From the NCBI RefSeq assembly GCF_000025625.1, contig NC_013922.1:2728001-2792000 (forward strand): a stretch of DNA of 64,000 bases. Direction: 5' to 3'. Below, in pieces: positions 62,449 to 64,000 of the stretch; within the stretch, counting starts at the first letter, position 1; every line of letters begins with the position of its first letter. The DNA is from Natrialba magadii ATCC 43099 (lineage in GTDB: Archaea > Halobacteriota > Halobacteria > Halobacteriales > Natrialbaceae). The translations under genes were made by a program, and so were the position numbers. The notes beneath the pieces are model-generated. The model had not been told where the DNA came from and ran no database searches. It saw nothing but the letters and a program-made list of their open reading frames with translations.

Positions 62449-63341
62449 GATCGCACCCCGTGGAACTTGTACCACCGAAGGAGACTGAGGTTCAACAGGT
62501 ACGTGTTCATAAGGTCTGCTGCGAGGCCGATGAAGAGGATGATCCCGATCGACGCGAGCAGTTCGACGCCGAACAGCGTGGCGGCGATTCCCATAACGAG
62601 CATCGCAGCCATCGAGGTCACGGTCATCGTCACACCCGTCCGCGTCGCACGGTAGGTGCTCTCGTAGAAGTCACCGCCGCGTCTGAGGATGTGCGTGTTC
62701 AACAGGATGTCCGAGTCGACCGAGTATCCGATCAGCATCAGGAGGGCGGCAACCGTCCCGAGCGAGAGTGGAATGTCTGCAACCGACATGAACGCGAGCG
62801 GGATCATAATGTCCGAAAACGCCGACGCGACGATTGCGATCGACGGCACGAACGTTCGAAAGAGCAAGAACGCGAGCACGCTCATGCCGGCGAACGCGAC
62901 GCCGAGACCGAGCAGCGCGGTCTGCTGGGTCTGTGCTGCGAAGCTCGGTGACGCCGTCGATTCTTGCTGGACGATTTCGTTATCGCCATCCTGGGCGAGT
63001 TCCGTCTCGGCTTGACTACTCAACTCCTGAATCGCGTCCTGGTCCTCGATACCGGCAAACTGAACGGTGTACTGGTTCTCGACGCCAGGTGCCTGAATTC
63101 CCTGCACGGAGTCCGGCTCAACGCTGAACGCTTCTTCAATCTCCGCCTGTGAAGACGTCGTCTGGACCGTCAGCTCTGCACCGCCTGCGAAGTCCATACC
63201 GAGCGGGACCGGCGTGCCGGTCAGGAGAAACGAACCGCTCAGAATGAGCAACGCGACGGCGAGGACTGCAAGTGGTACCGCCGCAAGTTGGCGGTTCGTG
63301 TACCGGGTGTACGATATGTCCGGTACGTCGAAATACCCCAT
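62445..63341 (-). CDS. secF: Protein translocase subunit SecF
   Basis: ATG 63341 (MGYFDVPDISYTRYTNRQLA) gives 298 residues; longer frames upstream are shadow. It has six helices, the MDFAGGAELTVQT first periplasmic motif, and IGYSVDSDILLNTHILR, the family's conserved transmembrane segment 4. It forms a complex with SecD, encoded directly downstream. A TATATA-like element lies near the start (63341-63346). Confidence 0.95.
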   Translation of the reverse strand: MGYFDVPDISYTRYTNRQLAAVPLAVLAVALLILSGSFLLTGTPVPLGMDFAGGAELTVQTTSSQAEIEEAFSVEPDSVQGIQAPGVENQYTVQFAGIEDQDAIQELSSQAETELAQDGDNEIVQQESTASPSFAAQTQQTALLGLGVAFAGMSVLAFLLFRTFVPSIAIVASAFSDIMIPLAFMSVADIPLSLGTVAALLMLIGYSVDSDILLNTHILRRGGDFYESTYRATRTGVTMTVTSMAAMLVMGIAATLFGVELLASIGIILFIGLAADLMNTYLLNLSLLRWYKFHGVRS

Positions 63342-63458
63342 ATATCGGACTACTAGTAAGCGATTGAAGTAAGCCTTCTCAATTTCTCCTGTCGGTTTCG
63401 AAGAACGATCACCTGAAACCACAGCACGCTCAAGCACCTCGAGACCGTATCTGCGTCC

Positions 63459-63824
63459 ATGACGACACACACAGAGACGGAGCGTTCCGACAGTCGCGAT
63501 CGAACCGGACGCGACCCCGCGACACGCGTCGTCGTCTCCTACCCCGAGGACCTCTCGGAGTGGGGACGATTCCAGGTCGAAAAGCCGTCGTTCCGTGCGT
63601 TCCTCCGGAAAACCCGCGACCACGCCCGCGAAGGCGACGAGTGGGAAGAGTTCGTCGGCGTCGGCTGCTGTGGCAACTCACTCGATGTCCCGCTCCGTGT
63701 CGAATCGATCGAAGGCGGCACCGCGATCAACGAGCACACCGAAATCAGCTATACGGTTCGCGAGGCGTGTGGCATTCAGGGTAGCTGGCGCGTCCAGAGC
63801 AAGGGTGGGCCAAACCAGGCCTAA
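63459..63824 (+). CDS. Conserved haloarchaeal hypothetical protein
   Basis: This encodes 121 residues. WGRFQVEKPSFRAFLRKTRD, then EFVGVGCCGNSLDVPLRVES and GGTAINEHTEISYTVREACG. The conserved Cys pair (GCCGNS) and a Cys near the end (EACGIQ) might bind a metal. In other haloarchaea a homologue sits beside secF, as here. No biochemical role known. Confidence 0.78.
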   Translation: MTTHTETERSDSRDRTGRDPATRVVVSYPEDLSEWGRFQVEKPSFRAFLRKTRDHAREGDEWEEFVGVGCCGNSLDVPLRVESIEGGTAINEHTEISYTVREACGIQGSWRVQSKGGPNQA

Positions 63825-63877
63825 AACGGGCCTAAAACCGGGCTACTCTGGTAACGCAGACCACCCACACACACCAC

Positions 63878-64000
63878 TCAATCCGGGAGATACCGCACAC
63901 TCAACACACCGCCGTCCACCGCATCGAGCGCCGTCGTCCGGCGTACCTCCACCCGAACCGCATCGAGTCGTGCCGCCCGCGCGATTGTCTCCTCGTCCTC
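63878..64000 (-). CDS. DUF5812-like protein, C-terminal part
   Basis: Only the last 40 residues lie in the window; the frame is open to the edge. TIARAARLDAVRVEVRRTTA and the ending GGVLSVRYLPD resemble the C-terminus of a haloarchaeal DUF5812-type protein that is usually near secDF. Start and most of the protein are outside. Confidence 0.5.
   Translation of the reverse strand, partial: EDEETIARAARLDAVRVEVRRTTALDAVDGGVLSVRYLPD

Overview
This window is chromosomal DNA from a halophilic archaeon (class Halobacteria, probably a Natrialba/Haloterrigena-like member of Natrialbales). The evidence is the high GC content, strongly acidic proteins, Tat-type lipoprotein signals, many small CxxC zinc-ribbon proteins, leaderless promoters with a TATA-like box about 28 bases before the start codon, and archaeal marker genes: archaeosine synthesis, Orc1/Cdc6, Pus10, TrmY and SecDF without a bacterial Sec accessory set. 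The genus is an inference.

Layout. 0-8.5 kb: the N-terminal part of PurU, small haloarchaeal proteins, a degenerate polysaccharide-deacetylase-like lipoprotein, a SHOCT protein, an FAD oxidoreductase with a rhodanese, purS-purQ, a VOC protein, the archaeosine radical SAM enzyme RaSEA and a zinc finger. 8.7-13.5 kb: an nrdR-nrdA-nrdB operon whose small subunit looks like class Ic (Phe at the radical-Tyr position), next to a thioesterase that shares a 32-bp upstream motif with it. 13.6-23 kb: DUF1328, aldehyde ferredoxin oxidoreductase, a membrane hydrolase, an AhpD-like protein, AzlCD, a ubiquitin-like SAMP/MoaD protein with an odd tail, PadR and Nudix. 23.3-28.2 kb: two tandem paralogous genes for very large acidic exported proteins that alternate pentapeptide-like beta modules with Asp/Asn-Gly runs. 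An 86-bp hairpin repeat lies between them and recurs, inverted, at 44.9 kb.

28.4-37.8 kb: tgtA, nosDFY plus nosL (no nosZ here), a TRAM protein, an EamA transporter and arcS. With RaSEA, the archaeosine pathway is therefore present as three separate genes. 37.9-41 kb: an AT-rich island with a Tat-exported protein and a small membrane protein, bracketed by decayed insertion sequences (a transposase tail, a frameshifted IS6-type gene fused to an ISH3-like fragment), then a possible structured RNA. 41-51 kb: a nucleotidyltransferase, a PQQ-propeller lipoprotein, HdeD, a luciferase-like monooxygenase, two response regulators and an Orc1/Cdc6 gene beside 1.3 kb of repeat-bearing DNA without a gene.

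51-64 kb: small proteins, tRNA-Pro(CGG) with a nearby copy of its 3' end, trmY behind a 17-bp tandem repeat, a membrane hydrolase, a DUF7511-like gene, an HtrA-type protease, pus10, rnhB, a CaCA exchanger, secDF and a partial DUF5812-like gene. Pus10 and TrmY act one after the other on position 54 of tRNA, so tRNA modification is the strongest functional theme. The most unusual items are the twin acidic repeat proteins, the extended ubiquitin-like protein, the shared nrd/thioesterase motif, the 86-bp element and the AT-rich island.
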